NCBI GenBank assembly: GCA_028101545.1
Contig: JAOHKZ010000009.1
Location: 1 to 64,000, forward strand
DNA length: 64,000 nucleotides
Direction of reading: 5' to 3'
Origin: Opitutales bacterium
GTDB lineage: Bacteria > Verrucomicrobiota > Verrucomicrobiia > Opitutales > Seribacteraceae
Shown: positions 10,110 to 19,873 of the stretch, piece after piece
Position numbering within the stretch: the first letter of the stretch is position 1
Layout: each line of letters begins with the position of its first letter
Notes under the pieces: model-generated
Databases searched by the model: none
What the model was told of the DNA's origin: nothing
Seen by the model: only the letters and a program-made list of their open reading frames with translations
Translations under genes and position numbers: made by a program

Positions 10110-10589
10110 TTGATAAATATCATTGTGGCTTGCGATCGAAATAACCTGATCGGTAAAAATGGAAAATTACCCTGGGATATCAGAGAAGATTGGAATTACT
10201 TTTTAAAAACCACCTATAACGGCATTTTAATAATGGGAAGACATTGTTATAATGAATTCGAAGAACATGCAAAAAAGAGAGAGGTAATTGCACTGAGCAG
10301 AAATCCCGATCAACATTTTCCTTACGCTCACAAAGCAAGCTCTCTTGTAGAATCATTGCAAATCGCGAAAAACTTGGGCGACAACAGGACCATTTGGATT
10401 TGCGGTGGAAATAACATTTATAAAGAAGCCCTTCCGTTAGCAGATCGTTTATACCTGACCGAAATCGATGCTGAATATTCTGGCGATATTTATCTTCCGG
10501 CATGGGATAAACATTTCACAAAAGAAATTTCCAGCCAAACTCTTCAAACAAGTACAACTGAACTGACCTTTCGTATTTTGTCTAAATAA
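10110..10589 (+). CDS. folA: Dihydrofolate reductase
   Basis: INIIVACDRNNLIGKNGKLPWDIREDWNYFLKTTYNGILIMGR...IWICGGNNIYKEALP. Confidence 0.92.
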   Translation: MINIIVACDRNNLIGKNGKLPWDIREDWNYFLKTTYNGILIMGRHCYNEFEEHAKKREVIALSRNPDQHFPYAHKASSLVESLQIAKNLGDNRTIWICGGNNIYKEALPLADRLYLTEIDAEYSGDIYLPAWDKHFTKEISSQTLQTSTTELTFRILSK

Positions 10590-10661
10590 CTATTCGTATA
10601 CCTCGAATGCTTGCCTAGGCTTCGAGTATAATTTATAAATCTATTTTAATTTCTATTAAGA

Positions 10662-11924
10662 ATGGATAAACTTCGATTTCTCACTCCTGAAAACCTCGAC
10701 CAAATTCGAATTGATTTTGGAACTCCGACTTTTGTCTATGACGAGGACACATTACGAGCAAACGCTCGGGCAGTTAAGAACTTCCCCAATGCTTTTGGCC
10801 TTTTTCCTAGATATGCAATGAAATCGGCTCCAACTGCTGCTATTTTAAGAATCTTCAACAATGAAGGTTTGGGTATAGATGCAAGTTCGGAATTTGAAGT
10901 CGAACGAGCTGTTCGTTCAGGTTACGGCACAGAATCAATTTCCATGAGTACTCAGGAATTCCCTGAAAACTTTCGCTTTTGGGTACAAGACGGAGTAAAA
11001 GTAAATCTTTGTTCTCTCAATCAAATCCATAAATTCGGAATTTGGGGAGGCGGGGAATCAGTTGGGCTACGCTTTAATCCAGGAATGGGCTCAGGAGGAA
11101 CAAATCGTACAAATGTGGGCGGACCAGCAAGCAGCTTTGGTATATGGAAGGACGATTTAGAAGAAGCAAAATCCCTTTGCAAGAATTATAATTTAAAAGT
11201 TGATCGGATCCACACTCATATTGGCTCGGGCTCTGACCCACTGGTTTGGCAGAAAGTTGCTGGAATGAGCCTCGACTTGGTTCGGGCATTTCCAACCGTT
11301 AAATCCTTAAACCTCGGAGGAGGTTATAAAGTGGCAAGAATGGCTGACGAACAGGCAACCGATCTCCAGGAAATTGGAGAACCCGTAAAAAAATTATTTG
11401 AAGATTTTGCCGAGGAAACAGGAAGAAAGTTAAAACTTGAAATTGAACCAGGAACTTTTCTTTTAGCCCACGCATGCAGTTTGGTAACCACGATTCAGGA
11501 TGTTACTTCAACGGGTAAAGAAGGTTATCGATTTCTCAAACTGAACGCTGGCATGACTGAAATTTTAAGACCTAGTCTATACGGAGCCCAGCACCCAATT
11601 TTTGTGATACCTGAAGAAGGCCAGTCCAAATTCAGAGATGAAGTTGAACAAGTTGTGGTTGGCCATTGTTGCGAATCAGGAGACTTGCTAACACCGGCTC
11701 CGAATGAACCAGAATCCCTTTCTCCCCGAATGCTTCCCAGAGGTGAAATTGGGGATTCCTGTGTAATTGAAGGGGTTGGTGCATATTGTTCATCCATGTC
11801 TGCTAAAAATTATAATTCTTTCCCTGAAGCCGCAGAAGTATTAAAAAAATCAGATGGTTCTCTTTCGCTGATTCGTAAAAGGCAAACATTTGAACAAATT
11901 ATTGAGAACGAAGTTGTTCCGTGA
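10662..11924 (+). CDS. lysA: PLP-dependent decarboxylase, alanine-racemase fold (diaminopimelate decarboxylase-like)
   Basis: [81 protein letters not shown]. Confidence 0.8.
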   Translation: MDKLRFLTPENLDQIRIDFGTPTFVYDEDTLRANARAVKNFPNAFGLFPRYAMKSAPTAAILRIFNNEGLGIDASSEFEVERAVRSGYGTESISMSTQEFPENFRFWVQDGVKVNLCSLNQIHKFGIWGGGESVGLRFNPGMGSGGTNRTNVGGPASSFGIWKDDLEEAKSLCKNYNLKVDRIHTHIGSGSDPLVWQKVAGMSLDLVRAFPTVKSLNLGGGYKVARMADEQATDLQEIGEPVKKLFEDFAEETGRKLKLEIEPGTFLLAHACSLVTTIQDVTSTGKEGYRFLKLNAGMTEILRPSLYGAQHPIFVIPEEGQSKFRDEVEQVVVGHCCESGDLLTPAPNEPESLSPRMLPRGEIGDSCVIEGVGAYCSSMSAKNYNSFPEAAEVLKKSDGSLSLIRKRQTFEQIIENEVVP

Positions 11925-13432
11925 AAACATCCGGCTTAGGTAAGTTTGCCCTTGGGCAAGCTGTGCCCAACCGTGATCATGCTGTGTGCGTAAGTATTCC
12001 CACAGTGGATGACTTGATCGGATACGAAGAAAAAAAACCTGAAACATTACAGGCAATGAGTTCAGGCTATCCCAGGTTTGTTCAACATCGCTTTCTTCGT
12101 AAACTTATTGAAATGGAAGAGAATCAGGAAAATTCTTTAGGCTTCCATAACTTTTTATTTTCAAGTTCGAGGCATTGTGATGAGGCAATAGAAATATGTT
12201 CAATTCAAGATTCTGTAATCAGCGAAAGGGATGAATACACTTGGATGCGAATACCCTTTCAAAGTAAAAAGACCACTCAAGTCGAATCTTTTTTACAGCA
12301 CACTGGGGGTCTGATTTCTTCCCGAAACGCAGAGGATATTCTTCTCAAAAAAGGCTACCTTTTAAACAGGGAAAATATATCCAGTCATAAAAAACCAATA
12401 GAATTTGCACAGAAGGTCATTGCCCAAGTTCATGGCACAGGGGTTTCTCCAAATGGAGTATTATTTGCATCTTCAGGTGCAAATGCATTCTATTCTCTAT
12501 TTAAAACTGCATATCTGCATTCAATAAAGAAAAAGAAAAACCTATGGATTCGATTAGGATGGTTATATTTGGATACAATCGAAACCATGAGTTTATTAGG
12601 AAAAGAAGACGAAATTATCACCCTTACTGATCCCTCTGACTTAATTGGTTTAAAAAAAGTTTTTCAACAATTTGGAAGTAAAATTGCCGGTGTAGTCACC
12701 GAGTTTCCAACCAATCCACTCTTGCAATCCTGCGACCTTGAACAAGTCCGTGAATTGTGTGATCAAATAGACGCCATGCTGATTATTGATCCAACTATGG
12801 CTTCGCCAAAAAATTCAAAAGTCGCTGAATTTGGAGATGTTCTAGTGAATAGCCTTACCAAATATGCAAGTTGGGAAGGCGATGTAATGATAGGAAGCCT
12901 AGTTTTTCCTGATCATTCCCAAATTGGTCGGGAATTATTTGACGAAACAGCAAGAACGATCTGTCCTCCTTTTGAAAGAGATCTTTTACGTCTTTGCGAA
13001 CAGCTGCCTTTGTATCCTAGCTTTGTTGAAAAAACCAACCAAAGCCTTCTTCAAATTGTTGATTTTCTTGAATCAAATAATTCTATTGAAAAAGTATTTT
13101 GGGCTTACCAAGAGAATTCGGCTGAAAATTTTAGACAACGTGCTGGCGATGGAAAACCAGGTTGCGTAGTCAGCTTTGAAGTTAAGGGCGATTTCGAAAG
13201 CTTTTATAATCAATTAAATATGCTCAAAAGCCCAAGTTTTGGAACTGAATTTAGCCTTTGTTGTCCATATGTTTACTTAGCACACTATAATCTGACTAAA
13301 AGCTCAAAGGGACATCAGATCTTGAAAAAAGCAGGTATATCTCCAAATCTTTGCAGGTTATCTGTTGGTCTCGAAAATCCGAAAGATGTAATTGATACCC
13401 TGCAGATTGCTCTGCAGGGTATGAATAAATAA
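11921..13432 (+). CDS. PLP-dependent transferase, cystathionine gamma-synthase-like
   Basis: [44 protein letters not shown]..., [20 protein letters not shown] (Lys-PLP region); 4-nt overlap with the upstream decarboxylase. Confidence 0.8.
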   Translation: MKTSGLGKFALGQAVPNRDHAVCVSIPTVDDLIGYEEKKPETLQAMSSGYPRFVQHRFLRKLIEMEENQENSLGFHNFLFSSSRHCDEAIEICSIQDSVISERDEYTWMRIPFQSKKTTQVESFLQHTGGLISSRNAEDILLKKGYLLNRENISSHKKPIEFAQKVIAQVHGTGVSPNGVLFASSGANAFYSLFKTAYLHSIKKKKNLWIRLGWLYLDTIETMSLLGKEDEIITLTDPSDLIGLKKVFQQFGSKIAGVVTEFPTNPLLQSCDLEQVRELCDQIDAMLIIDPTMASPKNSKVAEFGDVLVNSLTKYASWEGDVMIGSLVFPDHSQIGRELFDETARTICPPFERDLLRLCEQLPLYPSFVEKTNQSLLQIVDFLESNNSIEKVFWAYQENSAENFRQRAGDGKPGCVVSFEVKGDFESFYNQLNMLKSPSFGTEFSLCCPYVYLAHYNLTKSSKGHQILKKAGISPNLCRLSVGLENPKDVIDTLQIALQGMNK

Positions 13433-13453
13433 ATTAAAACCTTTTCGAGATTT

Positions 13454-14716
13454 TTACTCGAAAGAATGGGAATCAAGAACTTTACGAATCCGTTTTTTAG
13501 AAAGACGAACGAACGCAGGAACTCCATTCTCATAAGGAACCTCAACCTCACCCTGAATCAAAGGCTGGCAGTATTTGATAAACTTTGCTGTCATACTTAC
13601 CCGGTCTTCAGAAATCCAGTCTGCGGGGATTTCTTTAACTCCATTGGCAATTTCTGATAGTGGAGCAAGGCTAGTTTCACAACTGTAAGTTTCACCTTCT
13701 GCCCGAACCAAAATAACCATTTGGTCTGTCTCACCTGCAATGGCTGCTTTAACTGCTGCTTGACCAGCCATAAACGCTTCATCGTTATCAGTTTGGGAAG
13801 AGCAATGAGCAGCAGCTCGCTGACCTGTACCCAATTTAGATGAACGAGCTTTGACCGCCAAGTTCTCCTCAACCAAACCGGCAAGAAAATCACCAATCCC
13901 ACCTAGTTGTTGATGACCAAAAGCATCTTGTGCATTAGTGCTGTTGGCAACATAATTACCGTCATGGTCAAGCAAACCTTCGCCAACTACAACCAAACAA
14001 TATTTGTTTTTCTTTAGAACACGTTGAACATCATCAATAAATTGTTCTTTTGAAAAGGGCAGTTCCGGAAGATAAATTAAGTGAGGAGCGTCATCTGGAT
14101 TTTCCTTACTCTTTGCAAGAGTTGAACCAGCCGCGATCCAACCCGCATTTCGTCCCATAACTTCAACTATAGAAACAAGATCATGCTGCCCCATTGCTTC
14201 ATGATCCAAGGCAGTTTCTCGTATAACTGAACAAATATATTTTACTACACTACCGTAACCAGGACAGTGATCAGTGGTAACCAAATCATTATCAATGGTC
14301 TTCGGGACACCAATAACTCGAAGTTCGTAATTTTTTTCCTGAGCAAGTTTGGAAATTTTATCTGCAGTATCTTGGGAATCATTCCCTCCTGCATAGAAAA
14401 AATATCTAATATTATGAGCTTCAAAAACTTCAAGAACACGTTCGTAATCCTGATCGCGTTTTAACTTAAAACGACAAGTGCCCAAAGCGGAAGCTGGAGT
14501 ATAGCGAAGTCCACGAATGTTTTGTTGTGATTCTTCGGCCAGATCGATTAAATCTTCCTTAAGAATTCCAAGTACTCCGTTCATTCCACCATATATTTCT
14601 TCAATACATGGATTATTGAGGGCTTCTGTCACTACTCCAGCAACACTTGCATTGATAACAGCGGTTGGTCCCCCGGACTGGGCGACCAAACAATTTCCAA
14701 CTAATTCTTCTGCCAT
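13454..14716 (-). CDS. Phosphofructokinase, likely pyrophosphate-dependent
   Basis: AQSGGPTAVINASVAGV, YGGMNGVLGI, YAGGNDSQDTADKIS, GVPKTIDNDLVTTDHCPGYGS, EVMGRNAGW. Confidence 0.93.
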   Translation of the reverse strand: MAEELVGNCLVAQSGGPTAVINASVAGVVTEALNNPCIEEIYGGMNGVLGILKEDLIDLAEESQQNIRGLRYTPASALGTCRFKLKRDQDYERVLEVFEAHNIRYFFYAGGNDSQDTADKISKLAQEKNYELRVIGVPKTIDNDLVTTDHCPGYGSVVKYICSVIRETALDHEAMGQHDLVSIVEVMGRNAGWIAAGSTLAKSKENPDDAPHLIYLPELPFSKEQFIDDVQRVLKKNKYCLVVVGEGLLDHDGNYVANSTNAQDAFGHQQLGGIGDFLAGLVEENLAVKARSSKLGTGQRAAAHCSSQTDNDEAFMAGQAAVKAAIAGETDQMVILVRAEGETYSCETSLAPLSEIANGVKEIPADWISEDRVSMTAKFIKYCQPLIQGEVEVPYENGVPAFVRLSKKRIRKVLDSHSFE

Positions 14717-14739
14717 AATATTAAAAGGGTCAAATAACG

Positions 14740-14770
14740 AAAAAAACGCTCATCCCACAGAGGAACGAGC
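14740..14770 (-). terminator. Intrinsic terminator downstream of purB
   Basis: Minus strand GCTCGTTCC-TCTGT-GGGATGAGC (9-bp stem with G:U pairs) then G and TTTTTTT. Confidence 0.7.
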
Positions 14771-14828
14771 AAAATGGCAATCGCAAAATAAATACACCTA
14801 GTATGTAAAATTATAAAAAGAGAAAAAG

Positions 14829-16253
14829 CTATAAAATAGATGGCGGTTTATATGCCTTTGCTTCCGGATAACGCTTATCCCATGATGCCGCTTTTTTAAT
14901 AAAAGAATCTACTTGTGAATGAGCGGCCCCGACTCTTTTTTGCCCCTCTTTAATCAAAGAATTAATAACAGCCGCCTTTAGACCCACTCGCTTATCTTTG
15001 GAAAGCCTTCTGGCCAAGTCATTCTCTTTAATTTTCCCTTTTCGTAAATCTTTTACGGTAGCAACGGCATGTTGCTTGATAGCAGCATGGGCATCCTCTC
15101 TTCCTGCACCCGCTTTTACGGCTTCCATCATAATTGTTGTAGAAAGTAAAAACGGTAAATAGTGATTGGCTTCTGACTTGATCATGGCAGGAAAAACCTC
15201 CATCTGGCCTAGAACAGTCAGGAAAGTATCCAACAACCCATCGATAGCAAAAAATGCGTCGGGCAATGCAACTCGTCTAACAACTGAACAGGAAACATCC
15301 CCTTCATTCCATTGATCACCAGAAAGACTGGAAACCATAGCAAGGTGTCCGTTCAAAATTGCATGAAAACCATTAATTCGTTCGCAACTTCGACTATTCA
15401 TTTTATGAGGCATTGCTGAAGAGCCAGTCTGCCCTTTGGCGAAACCTTCTCCAAGTAGTTCATGCCCTGCCATGATGCGCAAAGTCTTGGCAAAGCTTGA
15501 TGGTGCTGCCGCAAGACGAACTAAAATTGAAACTACTTCAAAATCAAGACTTCGGGGATAGACCTGCCCCACATTTTGCCAGTTTGCAACTGCTCCAAGA
15601 TGCTCCATGATCTTTCGGTCAAGTTTATCAGCTTTTTCCACACTTCCCAAAAGAGTGACCTGATCCAATCGAGTTCCGACTGCACCCTTAAGTCCACGAT
15701 AAGGATAATTGACACATAAACTGGTCAAAGCGTCGAGAACCCGCTCCAGTTCTTCTCCCCAATTTGCCATTCTTTTCCCCAAAGTCGTAACTTGGGCTGG
15801 AACATTATGAGATCGAGCAGTGAGTGGAATATCTCTGTATTCTTCAGCTTTTTGAGACAATGCCAAAAGAGCTGCCACACCTTTATCCAGAATTAAACTA
15901 AGCGAACGGTGAATTTGAAGTTGTTCCACATTTTCAGTTAAATCACGACTTGTCATTCCCTTGTGGGCATGTTGATGTCCCGCTTTTTCAGCAAATTCCT
16001 CCAATCGAGCCTTTACATCGTGCTTGGTAATTTTTTCACGTTCCTGGATGGACTCCAAGTCAACTGATGCTTTCACTGCAATGGAAGATTTAATAGCTTT
16101 TTCTTCAATTTTTATACCTAGTGACTTTTGGGCCTTCATGACTGCAATCCAAAACTCTCGTTCAAGGATTATTTTTCCAGTGGCAGACCAAAGGTTCTTC
16201 ATTGGATTCGATGCGTATCGTTCAGCAAGAACATTGGATATTTCAGAATTCAT
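14829..16253 (-). CDS. purB: Adenylosuccinate lyase
   Basis: GSSAMPHKMNSRSCERI signature, TSRDLTENVEQLQ. Track start is 16289; the ATG at 16253 (MNSEISNVLAERYAS) avoids overlap with ispH. Confidence 0.93.
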   Translation of the reverse strand: MNSEISNVLAERYASNPMKNLWSATGKIILEREFWIAVMKAQKSLGIKIEEKAIKSSIAVKASVDLESIQEREKITKHDVKARLEEFAEKAGHQHAHKGMTSRDLTENVEQLQIHRSLSLILDKGVAALLALSQKAEEYRDIPLTARSHNVPAQVTTLGKRMANWGEELERVLDALTSLCVNYPYRGLKGAVGTRLDQVTLLGSVEKADKLDRKIMEHLGAVANWQNVGQVYPRSLDFEVVSILVRLAAAPSSFAKTLRIMAGHELLGEGFAKGQTGSSAMPHKMNSRSCERINGFHAILNGHLAMVSSLSGDQWNEGDVSCSVVRRVALPDAFFAIDGLLDTFLTVLGQMEVFPAMIKSEANHYLPFLLSTTIMMEAVKAGAGREDAHAAIKQHAVATVKDLRKGKIKENDLARRLSKDKRVGLKAAVINSLIKEGQKRVGAAHSQVDSFIKKAASWDKRYPEAKAYKPPSIL

Positions 16254-16264
16254 AAATAAAAGAG

Positions 16265-17134
16265 TTAGAATGTCTCTAGTTTTTGGCAAACCGAACGGAT
16301 AATAAATTCAGGAGTCGATGCACCTGCGGTTACACCCACGCAGTTAAAACCATGAAAGCTTTCCTTTTCAATATCATTCGCAGTTTCAATATGAAAAGTG
16401 GGTTTTTCATAACTGGAGGCAAGCTTAGCTAATTTCCGGGTATTGGCGGAATGCTTTCCGCCTATTACCACAATAACTTCTGCACCGTCATCCACTAATT
16501 GGACAAGGTCGGACTGCCTTTCCTTGGTAGCCCCGCAAATAGTGTCAAAAATGATAAGATTGGGATATTTCGATGATAATATGTAAGAAAGGTTTTTAAA
16601 TTCATGGGTAAACATAGTCGACTGAGATACCATAACCAACCCTGAATTAAAGGGTGGCAGTCTTTCCAAATCTTCCTCGTTTGTGATTACATGCCCTCGC
16701 CCTTTGGCATATCCGAGCAGACCAGCAACTTCCGGATGTTTCGGGTCCCCAAAAATAACCACATCATATCCGCGTTCGGCATGGGCTTTTATCTTACCGG
16801 CAATGATTCCAACATCAGGACAAGTGCCATCCCGAAAAGGCAGTCCGAGGTTTTGTAAGTATTTTCTTCTATCTGGAGAAATCCCGTGAGCTCTTACAAC
16901 CACAACTGATTCCTTCTCATTTTCTACTGGCAAATCTAATTTTGAATTACTCTGATAATCTCCGACTTCCCTTATATCTTCTTTGCCCAGTTCCTCCATC
17001 ATTTGACTGTTATGAATTAAGGGGCCGTCTGTATACACGGTCCTTTCCCCACCCTGTGCTTCCTCACGGGCAACCTGAATTGCACGTTCAACTCCCCAAC
17101 AGAAACCTGCACTCTTTGCTCTAATAACTTTCAT
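16265..17134 (-). CDS. ispH: 4-hydroxy-3-methylbut-2-enyl diphosphate reductase
   Basis: KSAGFCWGVERAIQVA, TDGPLIHNSQ, VRAHGISPD, GTCPDVG, FDTICGATKERQ, VIGGKHSANTRKL. Confidence 0.96.
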   Translation of the reverse strand: MKVIRAKSAGFCWGVERAIQVAREEAQGGERTVYTDGPLIHNSQMMEELGKEDIREVGDYQSNSKLDLPVENEKESVVVVRAHGISPDRRKYLQNLGLPFRDGTCPDVGIIAGKIKAHAERGYDVVIFGDPKHPEVAGLLGYAKGRGHVITNEEDLERLPPFNSGLVMVSQSTMFTHEFKNLSYILSSKYPNLIIFDTICGATKERQSDLVQLVDDGAEVIVVIGGKHSANTRKLAKLASSYEKPTFHIETANDIEKESFHGFNCVGVTAGASTPEFIIRSVCQKLETF

Positions 17135-17218
17135 TTCAGAAACTCTTCATTAACGAGATATGAGGAGATGTACAATATTGATTTGCAATCATCCCAAAAA
17201 GAATAACAAAATAATAAT

Positions 17219-17971
17219 ATGTTTAAAGCAATCCCCCATAATTTTTTTCATTTGCTCCCTACCATCTTTCTTTTCTGTTTCTCCTATGCACAGTCAGCCG
17301 AGAAAACAAATGTAAAAGAACCTGATAGTTTTTACCAAAAAGGTGAGCGCACTCGAGACGGAATAGGCAAATATTACATGGGACGAGAGATCTCGCAGGT
17401 TATGGGACACCTAGGTGCAGGTTGGCTCGAAAGACCAAAGAGGGAACAAGAAGAAAGAACTGACTTACTGGTTAAAAACATGAAGCTTTCTGAATCGGAC
17501 CATGTTGCCGACATAGGAGCCGGTTCGGGATATTTTTCTTTTAGAATCTCGCCTCTTGTTCCAAAAGGAAAAGTTCATGCCGTGGATATTTCCCCCCAGA
17601 TGCTTGGCATTATTAGAGCAAAGAAGGGTGCAGGTAAATTTACAAATGTCGTTCCCGTGCAAAGCTCAATCAAAAACACAACACTAGACAAAGAGTCCAT
17701 TGACTGTGCACTCATTGTTGATGCTTATCATGAATTTTCCTACCCTCGTGAGATGGCCCACTCCATCTACCAGGCACTCAAGAAAGGGGGTCGTCTAATA
17801 TTGATTGAATATCGCAAAGAAGATCCGTCAGTTCCTATTAAGCTTCTTCATAAAATGACACAGAAGCAAGCGATTAAGGAAATTAGCCAAGTGGGTTTTG
17901 TTTGGAAAAAAACCTTGGATTTTTTACCTCAACAGCATTTTATGGTTTTTGAAAAACCTAAAAATCAATAA
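17219..17971 (+). CDS. Exported class I SAM-dependent methyltransferase
   Basis: Signal peptide, then HVADIGAGSGYFSFRISPLVPKGKVHAVDISPQML...LIVDAYHEFSYP. Confidence 0.88.
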   Translation: MFKAIPHNFFHLLPTIFLFCFSYAQSAEKTNVKEPDSFYQKGERTRDGIGKYYMGREISQVMGHLGAGWLERPKREQEERTDLLVKNMKLSESDHVADIGAGSGYFSFRISPLVPKGKVHAVDISPQMLGIIRAKKGAGKFTNVVPVQSSIKNTTLDKESIDCALIVDAYHEFSYPREMAHSIYQALKKGGRLILIEYRKEDPSVPIKLLHKMTQKQAIKEISQVGFVWKKTLDFLPQQHFMVFEKPKNQ

Positions 17972-18034
17972 CGACACATGTTTGTTAAAACTTAAATTCT
18001 TTTGCACAACAGTTTCTAAAATTATTCCAGAAAA

Positions 18035-18559
18035 ATGAAATTATTCACAAACCAATTCTTGCTTTTAATATTACTCCCCATTCTGTCTATTGGGTTCCTT
18101 CATGCCGAAGAAATTGAAGTTGCCGGCTACAGCTTTTTATCCCCTGAAAAATGGGTATCCTCGACGCCAACCTCTAAAATGCGCAAAGCCCAGTTTAATG
18201 TACCTGGTGAGGATGGAAGAGATGCCGAAGTCGCTTTTTTTCATTTTGGAAATGGAGGCGCAGGTGGAGTTAAGGCTAATATTGATCGTTGGATGGGACA
18301 GTTTGAATCGCCCAAGGGTAAGATTGTAAAGAACACCGTAATTGGCGACATTCCTGTTTCTTACGCCCAAGCTCACGGTACTTTTTTGAGCGGCAGTGCT
18401 TTTGGTCCAAAAACACCAAAACCAAATTATGCTCTTCTCGCCGCAATTATTTCAGGAAAAAACGGGGCCATATTTATTAAAATGACGGGGCCCAAAGAGA
18501 CAGTGGAGGCACAGGTTTCAAACATGAAAAAGATGGTGCTTAATTCCTTGGATAAATAA
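18035..18559 (+). CDS. Secreted hypothetical protein
   Basis: MKLFTNQFLLLILLPILSIGFLHAEE signal peptide; 174 aa. Confidence 0.8.
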   Translation: MKLFTNQFLLLILLPILSIGFLHAEEIEVAGYSFLSPEKWVSSTPTSKMRKAQFNVPGEDGRDAEVAFFHFGNGGAGGVKANIDRWMGQFESPKGKIVKNTVIGDIPVSYAQAHGTFLSGSAFGPKTPKPNYALLAAIISGKNGAIFIKMTGPKETVEAQVSNMKKMVLNSLDK

Positions 18560-18570
18560 CGAAATATTTC

Positions 18571-19833
18571 TTATTTTCGGCTTCCCGAGAAGCTGTCGCA
18601 GATACCCTGATATACAGCTTCAGCATACTCTTCTACCAAGCTTAGCTTAGGTTCTCCCCTAACTTGCATTTTCCCCTTGTAGTTCCCTAACTGAATCCGC
18701 TCGTAAGCCTCCTTAGAATTAGCTATATAAGGTTCTAAGAAAACCACTGGGCATTGGTAAATTCGATTAGCGAGTAAATTTCTTGCCCACACACCCTTAA
18801 CCTCTCCGACTTTCAATGCGTTGGGTCCTTTATAGCTGAATGCAGGAAGTTTTGTTAGTCGATTGAATGAGCGCGAAACATTTTCCGCGAGGAGTAACTC
18901 CGTTTTATGCCACCCGTTTAATAGACGGTAAATCATTGCAAATCGTTGTTGGTCATCGGCAAGCTCCCCACCCATATAGCAACCATTGACCAGTACATGA
19001 TAATCATTTCTATCCAACAACTCTAAAGAATCTGGATCGGACCAGGGTGCTGCATTTAAATGTATACAAACCGCGAAGTCGGGAAGAGCCTGGGTATTGA
19101 TAAAATCAGCCCGGGCATAAATCTCACTTACCCGGTAAAATAAGACCTCACTTCGGTCCGTTATCATCTCTATCCGCTCTTCAGCAGGATATTGCTCTCC
19201 CCGTTTTTCTTCCTTCGCGACGATCCATTCCTCGACCTCCTCTAGAAAGTCTTGGGGTTGATAAGAACTAACTGGTCGGTTTTCCTCACGCACTAAAATT
19301 ACTTTAGCACCCTCATCAATTAATTTTTTTTTGAGAATTTTGGCTACGATCAGGGCTAAGTCTCCCTCCTTCACCGGAGGGCTCTCCCCAATCGAAAAAT
19401 GCCTACCTTCCATTTTTGAATAATCTCCACCAATATGCCCTGGGTCCAAAGCAATAGTAAGTCCCTGTAATGAAAGTTTAGACCCGGATTGGGGAACACT
19501 GTCTTCGCCAGTGGATGTTTGATTTCCATCTCCAAAGGAAAGTTTATACCAGTCATCCAATGCTTTACTTTTCCGAATCCACACCTCTTCTTCCTTTAAT
19601 TCTACCCAACCCTTTCGCCAAGTGGCACGGGGACAATAAACCTTGGTAAGAAGATGCTCAAAGTCAGTCCTATTTATACGATTCTGAAATGAATCAAGAG
19701 ATGACCACTCGGGTACGATGCTGGTATCAAGAAAGTCCTTAGCCAAAAGCGGCCAAGTAAACACCAAAAAAATCCACCCAGAAATCCATCGCCCCATTAA
19801 AATAAACATGAAGACAAAAAATAGGGTTTGCAA
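18571..19833 (-). CDS. N-acetylmuramoyl-L-alanine amidase (Amidase_3-like)
   Basis: LTIALDPGHIGGDYSKMEGRHF...KEGDLALIVAKILKKKLIDEGAKVILVREEN...ARADFINTQALPDFAVCIHLNA. Confidence 0.85.
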   Translation of the reverse strand: MQTLFFVFMFILMGRWISGWIFLVFTWPLLAKDFLDTSIVPEWSSLDSFQNRINRTDFEHLLTKVYCPRATWRKGWVELKEEEVWIRKSKALDDWYKLSFGDGNQTSTGEDSVPQSGSKLSLQGLTIALDPGHIGGDYSKMEGRHFSIGESPPVKEGDLALIVAKILKKKLIDEGAKVILVREENRPVSSYQPQDFLEEVEEWIVAKEEKRGEQYPAEERIEMITDRSEVLFYRVSEIYARADFINTQALPDFAVCIHLNAAPWSDPDSLELLDRNDYHVLVNGCYMGGELADDQQRFAMIYRLLNGWHKTELLLAENVSRSFNRLTKLPAFSYKGPNALKVGEVKGVWARNLLANRIYQCPVVFLEPYIANSKEAYERIQLGNYKGKMQVRGEPKLSLVEEYAEAVYQGICDSFSGSRK

Positions 19834-19873
19834 AGTTTTTTCTTTTTACCGAGGACTCTAGGTACGACTTTTA

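Noticed and set aside
14829-16289. Overlap of purB with ispH
   Set aside because: Removed if purB starts at the internal ATG at 16253, which matches the expected N-terminus.
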